NCBI RefSeq assembly: GCF_964058945.1
Contig: NZ_OZ060369.1
Coordinates: forward strand, 186,001 to 250,000
Direction: 5' to 3'
Length of the DNA stretch: 64,000 nucleotides
Source: Buchnera aphidicola (Takecallis arundicolens)
GTDB lineage: Bacteria; Pseudomonadota; Gammaproteobacteria; Enterobacterales; Enterobacteriaceae
The notes under the pieces are model-generated. The model worked only from the letters and a program-made list of their open reading frames with translations, ran no database searches and had not been told where the DNA came from. Shown piece after piece: positions 52,223-63,555 of the stretch (positions within the stretch are counted from its first letter, which is position 1; each line of letters opens with the position of its first letter). Made by a program: the position numbers and the translations under genes.

Positions 52223-53185
52223 ATGATTAAAAAAATAGGTATACTAACAAGTGGCGGAGATTCTCCTGGAATGAATGCTGCTATTAGAGCAATAGTACGT
52301 ACAGGTTTAAATCACAACATAAAAATGATTGGTATATATGATGGATATTTAGGTCTATATGAAAACCGAATGATTGAATTAAACCGTAATAGTGTATCTA
52401 ATATGATAAATAGAGGAGGTACATTTTTAGGGTCTGCAAGATTTCCCGAATTTTATAAAACTAATATTCGTTCTATTGCTATACAAAATATTAAACATGC
52501 GAAAATTGATGCATTAATTATTATTGGAGGAGATGGTTCATATATTGGAGCAAAAAAAATTACAGAAATCGGTATACCATGTCTAGGATTACCTGGAACA
52601 ATTGATAATGATATTTTTGGTACAGATTATACTATTGGTTATTTTACAGCATTAGAAACTATTGTAGAAGCTATTGATCGATTAAGAGATACATCATCTT
52701 CACATCAGCGTATTTCTATAGTAGAAGTTATGGGAAGATTGTGTGGAGATTTAACTTTATCTGCTGCTATTGCAGGAGGATGTGAGTTTATTGTACTACC
52801 AGATACAAATTTCAAAAAAGAATTATTACTTCAAAATATTAAAAATAGTATTCAAAAAGGTAAAAAACATGCTATTATAGCGATTACAGAATGTATTTGT
52901 GATGTTGATAAATTAGCTCAATATATTGAAAAAAATACTCATAGAGAAACAAGAGCAACGATTTTAGGGCATATACAAAGAGGAGGAGCACCAGTTGCAT
53001 ATGATCGAATTCTAGCATCCAGGATGGGTAATTATGCAATTAAAAAAATATTACAAGGTTATGGCGGACAATGTTTAGGTATTAAAAATGAAAAAATTAT
53101 TCATTATAACTTAAATATTGCTATTGAAAACAAAAAAAAAAATTTTAAACAAAATTGGTTAAAAATAGCAAGAACATTATACTGA
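52223..53185 (+). CDS. pfkA: 6-phosphofructokinase
   Basis: Commits fructose 6-phosphate to glycolysis. It has 320 residues, as in E. coli. The ATP loop is [14 protein letters not shown] (9-22), followed by [10 protein letters not shown], the catalytic [12 protein letters not shown] and the [12 protein letters not shown] substrate block. It follows gpmA by 42 bases, and a GC-rich hairpin lies just beyond the stop. Confidence 0.97.
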   Translation: MIKKIGILTSGGDSPGMNAAIRAIVRTGLNHNIKMIGIYDGYLGLYENRMIELNRNSVSNMINRGGTFLGSARFPEFYKTNIRSIAIQNIKHAKIDALIIIGGDGSYIGAKKITEIGIPCLGLPGTIDNDIFGTDYTIGYFTALETIVEAIDRLRDTSSSHQRISIVEVMGRLCGDLTLSAAIAGGCEFIVLPDTNFKKELLLQNIKNSIQKGKKHAIIAITECICDVDKLAQYIEKNTHRETRATILGHIQRGGAPVAYDRILASRMGNYAIKKILQGYGGQCLGIKNEKIIHYNLNIAIENKKKNFKQNWLKIARTLY

Positions 53186-53190
53186 TTTTT

Positions 53191-53218
53191 TGAGTGCCGG
53201 CCATAATACCGGCGCTTA
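53191..53218. terminator. GC-rich hairpin between pfkA and tpiA
   Basis: TGAGTGCCGG (53191-53200) pairs with CCGGCGCTTA (53209-53218), a 10-bp stem with two G-U pairs and an eight-base loop. It begins five bases after the pfkA stop and lies before the convergent tpiA stop. GCCGG/CCGGC is striking in this AT-rich sequence. The plus-side tail is TAAATAATT, a weak U-tract. Confidence 0.6.
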
Positions 53219-53245
53219 TAAATAATTAGCAAATAATTTTAATAA

Positions 53246-54016
53246 TCATGCATAATATGCTTGATTTATATATTGAATAATTTGTATAAATGTTGAAAAT
53301 TGTAGTGATGCAGTACCTAATAATACTCCATTAACAAAATCTGTATTCATAAAATCTTTTATATTACATAAATTAACTGATCCACCATATTGCACAATAA
53401 TATTTTTTATATCAACATCACTATTATCTGAAATATAATATTTAATAAACTTATGCATTTTATTTACGTATTTAATATCTGCAGTTTGACCTGTTCCAAT
53501 TGCCCAAATAGGTTCATATGCAATAATAGAATTTTTAAATACATCTTTTTCTTTTAGATTCAAAATTGCATCAATTTGTTTCCTGCAAATTAATTCAGAT
53601 TGTTTTAAATTTTTTTCTTGTAAGTTTTCACCTAGACATAATATCGGTATTATATTTTTAGATTTAATAATTTGAAATTTTTTTGCAATATATGCATTAT
53701 CTTCACGATGAAATATTCTACGTTCAGAATGTCCTATAATAACATAATTTACACCAATATCTTGTAACATATCAATAGAAATTTCACCAGTAAATGCTCC
53801 AGAATAATGTATATCGACATTTTGTGCGCCAATAAAAAAATTGTCATTTTGAATTGTATTTTTTATGTTATTAATATATATTACAGGAGGCGTAAAAATT
53901 ATATTACTCAAGATTTGATTTGTATCAAAATAATATTTCAATTTCTTTATAAAACTATATATTAATACATTATTTCCATTTAATTTCCAATTTGCAGTTA
54001 TTATAAATTTTTTCAA
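53246..54016 (-). CDS. tpiA: Triosephosphate isomerase
   Basis: Interconverts dihydroxyacetone phosphate and glyceraldehyde 3-phosphate. The 256 residues (E. coli 255) show the catalytic set: K in NWKLNG, H in YVIIGHSERR and E in IAYEPIWAIGTG, then the phosphate-binding YGGSV. It starts at TTG 54016 with a full AGGAGG at 54024-54029, seven bases upstream, which decides the start. It lies 82 bases downstream of rpsA; ihfB, which follows rpsA in E. coli, is absent. Confidence 0.97.
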   Translation of the reverse strand: MKKFIITANWKLNGNNVLIYSFIKKLKYYFDTNQILSNIIFTPPVIYINNIKNTIQNDNFFIGAQNVDIHYSGAFTGEISIDMLQDIGVNYVIIGHSERRIFHREDNAYIAKKFQIIKSKNIIPILCLGENLQEKNLKQSELICRKQIDAILNLKEKDVFKNSIIAYEPIWAIGTGQTADIKYVNKMHKFIKYYISDNSDVDIKNIIVQYGGSVNLCNIKDFMNTDFVNGVLLGTASLQFSTFIQIIQYINQAYYA

Positions 54017-54098
54017 AAATTTTCCTCCTTAATGTAATAGAAAAACTAAGTCACTAAAAAAATTAATCATAGCACTTAGTTTCTTGAAAAATACATAA

Positions 54099-55733
54099 TT
54101 AGATTATTTGTTTATTTAATTCAATATTTTGAGAATTAATTTTAAAAAATGTATCATTGTGAAATTTTTTAAAAAAATCTGTTTTTTTACATGTATTAAA
54201 AAATACAAGATGAATAGTACGATTCTTACGATCAAATTTATTAAATTTACATTCAATATAATCATTTATATTTAGAGCTGTAGTGTTATTTTTCATATGT
54301 ATTGTTCCAATAACATTATCAGCTAATTTTATATAAACAATTTGATTTTTCAGTGCAATAATTTGCCCTGGTACAATATCATCACGTTTATATTTTTGAA
54401 TATATTTACTAAAAGTATCTTCTTTTAACTGTTTAATACCTAGTGAAATTCTTTCTCGTTCTGGATCTACTTGTAGTACTACTGCAATTATATCATCACC
54501 TTTTTTATATTGATTTAATACTTTTTCATTAGCATGTTTCCATGAAAGATCAGATAAATGTACTAAACCATCTATACCACCTTCTAATCCAATAAAAATA
54601 CCAAAATCAGTGATCGATTTAATTTTTCCTTTTACACGAACACCTCTTTCATTTATTTGAGAAAATAATTCCCATGGATTAGGTTTACATTGTTTAATAC
54701 CTAATGAAATACGACGTTTTTCGACATCAATATCTAATATCATTACTTTTACAGAATCAGCAATATTCACTACTTTAGTTGGATGAATGTTTTTATTTGT
54801 CCAATCCATTTCAGAAATATGTACTAAACCTTCTATACCTTCTTCAATTTCAACAAAACAACCATAATCTGTTAAATTTGTTACTCGACCATAAACTTTT
54901 TTACCTTCATGATATCGTTCTAAAATTGAATTCCATGGATCTTCACTTAGTTGTTTTAATCCCAATGAAACTCTTGTTTTTTCACGATCGAATTTTAATA
55001 TTTTTACAAATATTTCATCTCCAATACTAACAATATCACTTGGATGTTTTACTCGTTTCCATGCCATATCAGTAATATGTAATAAACCGTCAACACCACC
55101 TAAATCAACAAATGCACCATAATCAGTTAAATTTTTTATAATACCTTTAATTTTTATACCTTCTTGTAAATTTAATAATAATTGTTCTCGTTCAGCACTA
55201 GTTTCGGATTCAATAACGGCTTTTCTTGAAACAACTACATTATTTCTTTTTTGATCTAATTTAATGACTTTAAATTCTAACTCTTTATTTTCTAAATAAC
55301 TAGTATCTTTGATTGGTCGGATATCTACCAATGAACCAGGTAAAAAAGCACGTAAATCATTTAATTCAACTGTAAAACCTCCTTTTACTTTTCCACTAAT
55401 AATACCAGTAATAATTTCAGAATTTTCATATGCTTTTTCTAATTTGATCCATGACGCATGTTTTTTAGCTTTTTCTCGTGATAATACAGTTTCACCAAAA
55501 CCATCTTCTATTGCATCTAAAGAAACATCAATATGATCACCAACTTTAACTTCTAAATGTCCAAATTTATTTTGGAATTGTTCAATTGGAACATAAGATT
55601 CAGATTTTAATCCTGAGTCAACTAATACTGTATCTTTTTGAATAGCAATAACTGTACCAGTAATAATTGATCCAGTTTTTGTTTTTATTTTTTTTAAAGA
55701 TTCTTCAAATAATTTTGAAAATATTTCATTCAT
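54099..55733 (-). CDS. rpsA: 30S ribosomal protein S1
   Basis: Ribosomal mRNA-binding protein. The 544 residues (E. coli 557) consist of six S1 repeats: two diverged N-terminal ribosome-binding repeats, three well-kept ones marked by [41 protein letters not shown] and [20 protein letters not shown], and a last one (from about 450) that is strongly eroded. It follows cmk by 84 bases, the serC-aroA-cmk-rpsA order of E. coli. Confidence 0.97.
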   Translation of the reverse strand: MNEIFSKLFEESLKKIKTKTGSIITGTVIAIQKDTVLVDSGLKSESYVPIEQFQNKFGHLEVKVGDHIDVSLDAIEDGFGETVLSREKAKKHASWIKLEKAYENSEIITGIISGKVKGGFTVELNDLRAFLPGSLVDIRPIKDTSYLENKELEFKVIKLDQKRNNVVVSRKAVIESETSAEREQLLLNLQEGIKIKGIIKNLTDYGAFVDLGGVDGLLHITDMAWKRVKHPSDIVSIGDEIFVKILKFDREKTRVSLGLKQLSEDPWNSILERYHEGKKVYGRVTNLTDYGCFVEIEEGIEGLVHISEMDWTNKNIHPTKVVNIADSVKVMILDIDVEKRRISLGIKQCKPNPWELFSQINERGVRVKGKIKSITDFGIFIGLEGGIDGLVHLSDLSWKHANEKVLNQYKKGDDIIAVVLQVDPERERISLGIKQLKEDTFSKYIQKYKRDDIVPGQIIALKNQIVYIKLADNVIGTIHMKNNTTALNINDYIECKFNKFDRKNRTIHLVFFNTCKKTDFFKKFHNDTFFKINSQNIELNKQII

Positions 55734-55817
55734 ATATATTATTAAAAATAATGAGAGTTAACGTCTATTTTACTTCATGTTAAATAGGTTAATTGAAATT
55801 TTCTATAATCATCCTAA

Positions 55818-56498
55818 TTATAGAGAAGATAATTTTATTATATTAATATATGACATAGCTACTTTAAAAACTTCTGTAACGTTCATATTACTGGAGTCGA
55901 TTATAATTGCATCTTTTGCTTTTTCTAGTGGAGAATCTGTTCTATTTGTGTCGCGATGATCTCTTTTTTGAATTTGCAGTAATATGTTTTTGAAATTTAC
56001 ATAAAAACCTTTTTTTTTTAATTCATTCATTCTACGAAGTGCACGGTATTTTAATTTAGCTTTTAAAAAAAATTTTATTATGGCGTCTGGAAAAACAGTT
56101 GTACCCATATCACGTCCATTAGCAACTAATCCAGGTTTTCTCCTAAATAAACGTTGTTTAATTAATAAATTTTTTCTAACATATGTAATTGTTGCTAATT
56201 GAGAAGCAACTTTTGTTACTTCTTGTGACACGATATCATTTTCTGAAAAACTTTTTTTAATAATATTACATATTATTCCATTATCATAAGTAAAATAATG
56301 ATTTAAATCTTCTAATAAAGAAATCAAATTTTTCTTGGAAAAAATCGGATTTTTTTTTAGAAATAAACAAGCAAATAATCTGTAAATTATACCAGATTCT
56401 AAATTAAACCATTCTAAATTTTTAGCAAGCGCTTGTGATAAAATACTTTTACCTGATCCACTAGGTCCATCAATTGTAATTACAGGAGCTAATTTCAT
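55818..56498 (-). CDS. cmk: Cytidylate kinase
   Basis: Phosphorylates CMP and dCMP. The 226 residues (E. coli 227) open APVITIDGPSGSGKSIL with the P-loop at 11-18; VANGRDMGTTVFPDA and the LID residues KRDHRDTNR follow. It lies between aroA and rpsA. Confidence 0.96.
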   Translation of the reverse strand: MKLAPVITIDGPSGSGKSILSQALAKNLEWFNLESGIIYRLFACLFLKKNPIFSKKNLISLLEDLNHYFTYDNGIICNIIKKSFSENDIVSQEVTKVASQLATITYVRKNLLIKQRLFRRKPGLVANGRDMGTTVFPDAIIKFFLKAKLKYRALRRMNELKKKGFYVNFKNILLQIQKRDHRDTNRTDSPLEKAKDAIIIDSSNMNVTEVFKVAMSYINIIKLSSL

Positions 56499-56567
56499 AT
56501 TTAAACATTCTCATACAAAATTGATATTATAAAGAATCATATTAAAATATATTATACAATATATTTT

Positions 56568-57857
56568 TTATGTTTTAAAACGACTAATTTTTTGAAATTC
56601 ATAAAAATATTGTGGAAACGTTTTTGATACACATTCCGGATTAATAATGGTAACAGATTGATTTGATAATGCAAGCAAAGAAAAACACATTGCCATTCTA
56701 TGATCATTATATGTATTTATATGAGAATAAATAAATTTTTTAGGAGGTTTAATAAAAATAAAATCCTTACCTTCTTTAATAATTGCACCAATTTTTTTTA
56801 ATTCTGTTGACATTGCATATAATCTGTCTGTTTCTTTAACACGCCAATTATATATATTGTTAATTGTTGTACTCGATCCATCTGTAAATAATGCAAGCAT
56901 AGCAATTGTCATTGCAGCATCAGGAATATCATTTGCATCTAATTGAATACCTTTTAATTTACCCTGTATACATTTTATATAATTTTCACCCCATATGATC
57001 TTTGCTCCCATTCTTTTTAGGATATCTACAAAATATATATCACCCTGTATACTATGTTTATTAATACCATATACCTTAACAGATTTACCTTTAATTGCAG
57101 CAGCTGCAAGAAAATAAGTAGCTGAAGACAAATCACCTTCAATAAAATATTTTCCTGGAGATTGATATTTTTGTTTAGCAGGAATCGTAAAAGTTTTATA
57201 ATTGTTATTATATAAAATGATTCCAAAATCTTTCATAATTTTTAAAGTCATATCAATATATGGTTTCGATACTAACATACTATTTAAAATAATTTTAGTA
57301 TCTATTTTAGCTAAAGGAGCTGCTATTAATAAAGATGTTAAAAATTGACTTGAAATTTCACCATTAACATATATTTTCCCTCCTTGAAAACCACCTTGTA
57401 CTTGTATTGGTAAATAATGTTTTTGACCAAGATATTTAATATTACCACCACCTTGAATTAACGCATCTATTAAGTCTTTTATAGGTCGTTCTTTCATTCT
57501 ATCATTACCAGTAATAATTATTTTTTTATTTTGTAATGCTAAAATAGCGGTTAATGGACGTACTGCCGTTCCTGCATTACCTAAAAATAATGATATACCA
57601 GACTTATATTGTAAGATATTTTCGCACCCTTGTATTATGCAATCAGTTTTATTTTTAAAATAATATTTTATACCAAGCATTTTTAATGCATCTAGCATAT
57701 ATATAACATCATCGCTATTTAATAAATTTTTTATATAAGTTGTTCCAGAAGATATTGCAGCCAACAATAGAACTCGATTTGAAATACTTTTTGAACCTGG
57801 TAAATTAATACTACCTTTAATTTCAGATATTGAACTTAAAGTTAATAAACTATTCAT
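56568..57857 (-). CDS. aroA: 3-phosphoshikimate 1-carboxyvinyltransferase (EPSP synthase)
   Basis: Sixth shikimate step, needed for chorismate and so for tryptophan and phenylalanine made for the host. The 429 residues (E. coli 427) carry signature 1 [15 protein letters not shown] (about 91-105), signature 2 [12 protein letters not shown], and the N-terminal [10 protein letters not shown] 73-base gap separates it from serC upstream. It works with the trp operon at 29-33 kb. Confidence 0.97.
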   Translation of the reverse strand: MNSLLTLSSISEIKGSINLPGSKSISNRVLLLAAISSGTTYIKNLLNSDDVIYMLDALKMLGIKYYFKNKTDCIIQGCENILQYKSGISLFLGNAGTAVRPLTAILALQNKKIIITGNDRMKERPIKDLIDALIQGGGNIKYLGQKHYLPIQVQGGFQGGKIYVNGEISSQFLTSLLIAAPLAKIDTKIILNSMLVSKPYIDMTLKIMKDFGIILYNNNYKTFTIPAKQKYQSPGKYFIEGDLSSATYFLAAAAIKGKSVKVYGINKHSIQGDIYFVDILKRMGAKIIWGENYIKCIQGKLKGIQLDANDIPDAAMTIAMLALFTDGSSTTINNIYNWRVKETDRLYAMSTELKKIGAIIKEGKDFIFIKPPKKFIYSHINTYNDHRMAMCFSLLALSNQSVTIINPECVSKTFPQYFYEFQKISRFKT

Positions 57858-57930
57858 ATCAAAGATTCCTTTTAATAAAATAATACTTACATATTTAATG
57901 ATTAGTTTAGAATAAGTTTTATATAATTAA

Positions 57931-59025
57931 CTATATTCTTTTAAATTTAAATTCGAAATTTTTCATAAACTGAATTAATTTTTTTACTCCAGTCATTGTC
58001 ATAGAATTATAAATAGAAGCGCGTAACCCTCCTACTACTTTATGTCCTTTTAAAAATTTTAATCCTGCTTCATGTGATTTTTGTAGAAATATATCATTTA
58101 AATTTGGATTACGTAAATGAAAAGTAATATTCATATGTGATCTATTATTAGGATGTACAGTATTCATATAAATAGTACTGTTATCAATTGTTTGATATAA
58201 TAAATGTGATTTTCGATAATTATTTTTTTCAAAAAAATCAATTCCGCCTTGATTTTTAGCCCATTTCAATACTAAACTAACGACATACCATGAAAAAGTT
58301 ACAGGAGTATTAAACATAGAATCAGAATCAAAAATTTTTTTATAATCTAAAATAGATGGTACAAAAGGATAACTATTTTTTAATAATTTTTTTTTAATAA
58401 TCACGATAGTAATACCTGAAGGTCCAAGATTCTTTTGTGCACTAGCATAAATTAAATCATATTTTTCAATATTAATTTTTCGAGATAATAAAGTAGAAGA
58501 AAAATCTCCAACAACAATTTTATTTTTAAAATTTGGTTCTTCGTGTATTGCAATACCTTCAATAGTTTCATTAGGACAATAATGTATATAGTCTGAATTT
58601 ATATTTATTGGCCAATCTTCCATTTTTAATAGTGTTATTTGGCCATCAGTATTTTTTTTAATATTAATGTGATTTGGAACGCAATACTTTTTTGCTTCTA
58701 TCATTGCATTATATGACCAATAACCACTATCAATATAATCCGCACAATGAAATTGATCAAGTAAATTCATTGGAATTGCAGAAAATTGAGCTCGAGCCCC
58801 ACCTTGACAAAATAATATCGTATATTTATCAGAAATATTTAACAATTCATTTAAATATTTTTTAGAATTTACAATAATGTTATAAAATTCTTTACTTCGA
58901 TGACTGATTTCTATAATTGATGCACCAATATTATTCCAATTTAAAAAATTTTTTTTTATTTCTTTTAAGACTTCATCTGGAAGCATAGCAGGTCCAGCGC
59001 TAAAATTATATATTTTTTTCTTCAT
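57931..59025 (-). CDS. serC: Phosphoserine aminotransferase
   Basis: Makes phosphoserine, and in E. coli also acts in pyridoxal phosphate synthesis. The 364 residues (E. coli 362) start with YNFSAGPAMLPDEVL; FCQGGARAQFSAIPMNL and the PLP lysine in YASAQKNLGPSG (near residue 196) are present, as is GGLRASIYN at the end. It lies 44 bases after serS and heads the serC-aroA-cmk-rpsA run. Confidence 0.96.
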   Translation of the reverse strand: MKKKIYNFSAGPAMLPDEVLKEIKKNFLNWNNIGASIIEISHRSKEFYNIIVNSKKYLNELLNISDKYTILFCQGGARAQFSAIPMNLLDQFHCADYIDSGYWSYNAMIEAKKYCVPNHINIKKNTDGQITLLKMEDWPININSDYIHYCPNETIEGIAIHEEPNFKNKIVVGDFSSTLLSRKINIEKYDLIYASAQKNLGPSGITIVIIKKKLLKNSYPFVPSILDYKKIFDSDSMFNTPVTFSWYVVSLVLKWAKNQGGIDFFEKNNYRKSHLLYQTIDNSTIYMNTVHPNNRSHMNITFHLRNPNLNDIFLQKSHEAGLKFLKGHKVVGGLRASIYNSMTMTGVKKLIQFMKNFEFKFKRI

Positions 59026-59069
59026 ATGTATACTAATAATATTAATATTTAAAAATGTTTTTATAAAAA

Positions 59070-60365
59070 TTAATTGAGAAATTTCATACCATACATATAT
59101 TTTTTACTTAATATTTTTGGTATTTCAACAACTCCATGAGAATTTTGATAATTTTCTAAAATTGCAGCTAATGTTCGTCCAATTGCCAATCCAGAACCAT
59201 TAATTGTATGTAATAAAATATTTTTTTTTGTTTTTTTTTGACGATATTTAGCCTGTATTCTTCTCGTTTGAAAATCAGACATATTTGAACACGAAGAAAC
59301 TTCACGATATTTGTTTTGAGCTGGAAACCAAACCTCTAAATCATAAGTTTTAGCAGCAGAAAATCCAAGATCGCCAGTACATAAAAGTACTTTTCTATAT
59401 GGTAATTCTAGTAACTGTAATATTTTTTCAGCATGCAATGTTAACTTATCTAAACTACTCATAGAATTTTCAGGAGAGGTTATATGGAATATTTCTACTT
59501 TATCAAACTGATGCATTCGAATTAATCCACGTGTATCCTGCCCATAAGATAAACTTTCAGCACGAAAACAAGGTGAATAAGCTGTCAACATAATTGGTAA
59601 TTGTTCTTCGGAAAGAATTGTATTGCGAAATAAATTTGTTAATGGTACTTCAGCAGTTGGTATTAAAATATACTTGTTATTTTTTTTTTTTTGATGTACT
59701 GTAGATACATAAAATAATTCCTTTTGAAATTTTGGTAATTGCCCAGCACCATACATACTTTCTGTATTGACTAAATATGGTATATTAGTTTCTAAATACC
59801 CATGTTCTATAGTATGTACATCTAACATAAACTGACCTATAGCACGGTATAATAATGCCATTTTATCTTTCATTACAACAAATCTTGATCCAGACATTTT
59901 AGAAGCTGTAAACCAATCAAAACCATTAATTTTTTTTCCTAATTCAATATGATTTTGAATATTAAATTTAAATTCTTTAATTTTACCCCATGAAAGTATT
60001 ACTTTATTATCAGAATACCCAATTCCAAAAGGAACAGAATCATCAGGTATATTTGGTATATACGATACAATATTTTTAATTTTATCCTGTATTTTCTTTA
60101 ATTGATGATTTTTTATTAATAAATTATTTTTTATACTAAATACTTCTTCTTTTAAAACTTTGTAATTTTGTTCAATATTTAACTTTTTCCCAATTATTTT
60201 AGATAAATTTTTATAACTATGTCTTAAATTTTCTATTTCAAACTGTATTTTTTTTCTTTTTTCTTGAATAAAATTTAAATTTTCTATATTTAAAGTAAAA
60301 CCCCGATTTCTTAATTTTTCAAGAATTATATTCGGTTGATAACGTAATAACTTTGGATCAATCAT
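59070..60365 (-). CDS. serS: Seryl-tRNA synthetase
   Basis: Class II synthetase charging tRNA-Ser and tRNA-Sec. The 431 residues (E. coli 430) begin MIDPKLLRYQPNIILEKL and form the long antiparallel coiled coil (about 25-110) that grips the tRNA variable arm. Motif 2 is SPCFRAESLSYGQDTRGLIRMHQF, and motif 3 is NGSGLAIGRTLAAILEN. It diverges from trxB across 202 AT-rich bases. Confidence 0.97.
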   Translation of the reverse strand: MIDPKLLRYQPNIILEKLRNRGFTLNIENLNFIQEKRKKIQFEIENLRHSYKNLSKIIGKKLNIEQNYKVLKEEVFSIKNNLLIKNHQLKKIQDKIKNIVSYIPNIPDDSVPFGIGYSDNKVILSWGKIKEFKFNIQNHIELGKKINGFDWFTASKMSGSRFVVMKDKMALLYRAIGQFMLDVHTIEHGYLETNIPYLVNTESMYGAGQLPKFQKELFYVSTVHQKKKNNKYILIPTAEVPLTNLFRNTILSEEQLPIMLTAYSPCFRAESLSYGQDTRGLIRMHQFDKVEIFHITSPENSMSSLDKLTLHAEKILQLLELPYRKVLLCTGDLGFSAAKTYDLEVWFPAQNKYREVSSCSNMSDFQTRRIQAKYRQKKTKKNILLHTINGSGLAIGRTLAAILENYQNSHGVVEIPKILSKKYMYGMKFLN

Positions 60366-60567
60366 AATATTTTTTTATAATTTTATTAATCATGGTTACG
60401 ATAATATAAATCTATAAAAGATGTTATTATCCACAATATTTCTAATAATAAAAAAAATTATATAATGTATTATTATATACTATTATTTAGAAAAATAAAA
60501 AATATTTAAAAAACATTATATTATATAATAAAAATGATAAACTACATAAAATTAATTAGGTTATTTA

Positions 60568-61539
60568 ATGATATATATAAAAAAAAAATTATTACATAAA
60601 TTGATTATTATTGGATCAGGACCAGCCGGATATACTGCTGCTATATATGGTGCACGAGCAAATTTAAAACCATTATTAATTACTGGATTGCAAAAAGGTG
60701 GTCAATTAACAAAAACAGATCGAATTGAAAATTGGCCTGGACGATTTAAACCAGTAACAGGTATAGAATTAATGAATGATATGGAACAACATGCATTATC
60801 TTTAAATACACATATTATTCATGATCAAGTATTAGATGTTGATTTTTCTAGTCCAAAATTTAAAATAATATGTGAAAAAACAGAATATATTAGCATGAGT
60901 GTTATTATTGCTACAGGATCATCTCCCCGTTATTTAGGACTAAAATCCGAACAGAAATTCATAGGAAAAGGAATTTCAACTTGTGCAACATGTGACGGTT
61001 TTTTTTATCAAAAAAAAGAAATTGCTGTTGTTGGAGGTGGTAATTCAGCTGTAGAAGAAGCATTATATTTATCAAATATTGCTTCTAAAGTACATTTAAT
61101 ACATCGAAATACAGTGTTTAAAGCAGATAAAATATTAATACATCGATTAAATAAAAAAATAAAGATAGGATCTATTATTTTACACACTAATTATATTATT
61201 TCAAATATTATAGGACATGAAACAGGAATATCTAAAATTGAGATTACTAAATTAAAAAAATTTAATAATAAAAAAATACTTTCCGTTCAAGCATTATTTA
61301 TTGCAATTGGTAGTATTCCGAATACTAATATTTTCCATGGAAAATTACAAATGGAAAAAGGATATATTAAATTACAATCAGGATTAAATAATATTTCTAC
61401 CCAAACAAATATACCAGGAATTTTTGCTGCTGGAGATGTTGTAGATCATTTGTATAAACAAGCAATTACTTCATCCGCTAGTGGTTGTATGGCTGCATTA
61501 GATGCAGATCGATATTTAAGTACATTAGACTTAATTTAA
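60568..61539 (+). CDS. trxB: Thioredoxin reductase
   Basis: FAD and NADPH enzyme that keeps thioredoxin reduced. The 323 residues (E. coli 321) show the FAD motif IIGSGPAGYTAAIYGARA, the redox pair in CATCDG (near 138-143), the NADPH motif VVGGGNSAVEEALYLS and the final FAAGDVVDH. infA follows after 15 bases with AAAGGAAAA between, probably cotranscribed. Confidence 0.97.
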   Translation: MIYIKKKLLHKLIIIGSGPAGYTAAIYGARANLKPLLITGLQKGGQLTKTDRIENWPGRFKPVTGIELMNDMEQHALSLNTHIIHDQVLDVDFSSPKFKIICEKTEYISMSVIIATGSSPRYLGLKSEQKFIGKGISTCATCDGFFYQKKEIAVVGGGNSAVEEALYLSNIASKVHLIHRNTVFKADKILIHRLNKKIKIGSIILHTNYIISNIIGHETGISKIEITKLKKFNNKKILSVQALFIAIGSIPNTNIFHGKLQMEKGYIKLQSGLNNISTQTNIPGIFAAGDVVDHLYKQAITSSASGCMAALDADRYLSTLDLI

Positions 61540-61554
61540 AAAAAAGGAAAAAAC

Positions 61555-61773
61555 ATGAATAAAGAAGAAAATATTGAAATGCAGGGTAATATTATAGATA
61601 CATTACCTAATACAATGTTTAAAGTAGAATTAGAAAATGGACATATTATTACAGCACACATATCTGGTAAAATGCGAAAAAATTATATTAGAATATTAAC
61701 CGGTGATAAAGTAACAGTAGAATTAACTCCATATGATTTAAGTAAAGGGCGAATTATTTTTAGAAGTAGATAA
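61555..61773 (+). CDS. infA: Translation initiation factor IF-1
   Basis: Small OB-fold protein that blocks the ribosomal A site during initiation. It has 72 residues, as in E. coli: [43 protein letters not shown], and the ending RIIFRSR. It sits between trxB and aspS with short spacers, and GGAAAA precedes its ATG. Confidence 0.97.
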   Translation: MNKEENIEMQGNIIDTLPNTMFKVELENGHIITAHISGKMRKNYIRILTGDKVTVELTPYDLSKGRIIFRSR

Positions 61774-61810
61774 AAATATAAATACTTTAATTTTATAGGT
61801 CAAAAAATAC

Positions 61811-63523
61811 ATGCGTACAAAATATTGTGGTAACATTACAATCTCTGATGTAAATCAAACCGTTACATTATGTGGATGGGTAGATCGTAAAAGAAATTTT
61901 GGAAATTTTATTTTTATTGATATGCGAGATTGTACAGGAATTATACAAATATTTGTTCATTCTAAAAATCACGATGTTTTTCAAAATGCACTAAAATTAA
62001 AAAACGAATTTTGCATTCAAGTTATTGGTACAGTAAAAAAACGCACCTTAAAAAATCAAAATATTAAACTAAAAACAGGGTTAATAGAAATTACTGTAAG
62101 TATTTTAAATATTATTAATAGTTCTCTTGCACTACCTATGGATATAAATCAAAAAAATGACGAACACATACGTTTTAAATATCGGTATTTAGATTTACGT
62201 CGATTTGATATGTTCCAAAATTTAAAAACACGTCATAAAATTACTGCATATATAAGACAATTTTTAAATAAAAATCATTTTATCAATATTGAAACTCCAT
62301 TTTTAACTAAATCTACACCTGAAGGAGCTAAAGAATATTTAATATCTAGTCGAATACATCATAATAAATATTATGCATTACCTCAATCACCACAAATATT
62401 TAAGCAGTTATGTATGATATCTGGTATAGATAGATATTATCAAATTGTAAAATGTTTTCGAGATGAAGATTTACGTTCAGATCGACAACCAGAATTTACA
62501 CAAATTGATATAGAAGCTGCTTTTATTGATGATATTTATATCAAAAATATTACTGAAGAAATAATAAAAATGTTATGGAAAAAAATTTTAAATTATTCAA
62601 TAATAGATATTCCAACAATAAAATTTTATGATGCTATTAATACATATGGTTCTGATAAACCTGATTTACGTAATCCAATGAAAATATATCATTTAAAAAA
62701 AACAAATCTTATATATAATATTCATGATTTCAAACAAAACAATATAATTACAATTGCTCTAATTATACCTATGGGAATATCAAAATTTACAAGCAATCAA
62801 ATAAATAATTTAAATGATATAATTAATATATATAATTCAATTCAATATATTTATATTTCTATAAATAATATTCATAAAAAAAAATATAGTATTACAAATA
62901 CTATAAATAATTTAAAATCACAGCATATTATGGAAATAATATATGAAATAAATGCTAATAATGGCGATATTGTATTAGTTTTATCTGGTCAAAAAAATAT
63001 TATTAATATATTATCAAATAATTTAAGACATATTATTGCAAAAGAACTTAATATAATCAATTATAATAGCTGGAAACCAATTTGGATTACTGATTTTCCG
63101 ATGTTTAAAAAAGATAAAAATAATATCTTATCAGCAACACATCATCCTTTTACATCCCCTAAAGGTATCAGTATAAAAAAATTAAAAACTACAAATCCAG
63201 AATCAATTATTGCAAATTCTTATGATTTGGTAATAAATGGATATGAATTAGGTGGAGGTTCAGTACGCATACATCATCCTGAAATACAAAAAATTATTTT
63301 TGATATTTTAAACATGTCAATTACACACAAAAAAAATCCATTTGACTTTTTTGTTCACGCTTTACAATATGGAACTCCACCACATGCAGGTATTGCACTA
63401 GGTTTAGATAGAATAGTGATGTTGTTAACTAAAAGTCATAATATCAAAGATGTAATTGCTTTTCCAAAAACTAATATTGCAACTTGTTTAATGAGCGGTG
63501 CACCATCAAAATACACTTATTAA
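61811..63523 (+). CDS. aspS: Aspartyl-tRNA synthetase
   Basis: Class II synthetase charging tRNA-Asp (its gene is at 11715). The 570 residues (E. coli 590) start MRTKYCGNITISDVNQTVTL with the OB anticodon-binding fold (GWVDRKRNFGNFIFIDMRD). The motifs are FRDEDLRSDRQPEFTQID (motif 2) and GIALGLDRIVMLL (motif 3). The bacterial GAD insertion domain (about 280-400) is present but degenerate, which accounts for the shorter length. Confidence 0.97.
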   Translation: MRTKYCGNITISDVNQTVTLCGWVDRKRNFGNFIFIDMRDCTGIIQIFVHSKNHDVFQNALKLKNEFCIQVIGTVKKRTLKNQNIKLKTGLIEITVSILNIINSSLALPMDINQKNDEHIRFKYRYLDLRRFDMFQNLKTRHKITAYIRQFLNKNHFINIETPFLTKSTPEGAKEYLISSRIHHNKYYALPQSPQIFKQLCMISGIDRYYQIVKCFRDEDLRSDRQPEFTQIDIEAAFIDDIYIKNITEEIIKMLWKKILNYSIIDIPTIKFYDAINTYGSDKPDLRNPMKIYHLKKTNLIYNIHDFKQNNIITIALIIPMGISKFTSNQINNLNDIINIYNSIQYIYISINNIHKKKYSITNTINNLKSQHIMEIIYEINANNGDIVLVLSGQKNIINILSNNLRHIIAKELNIINYNSWKPIWITDFPMFKKDKNNILSATHHPFTSPKGISIKKLKTTNPESIIANSYDLVINGYELGGGSVRIHHPEIQKIIFDILNMSITHKKNPFDFFVHALQYGTPPHAGIALGLDRIVMLLTKSHNIKDVIAFPKTNIATCLMSGAPSKYTY

Positions 63524-63555
63524 TCATAATGGCACATGTTATATAATAATATTAT

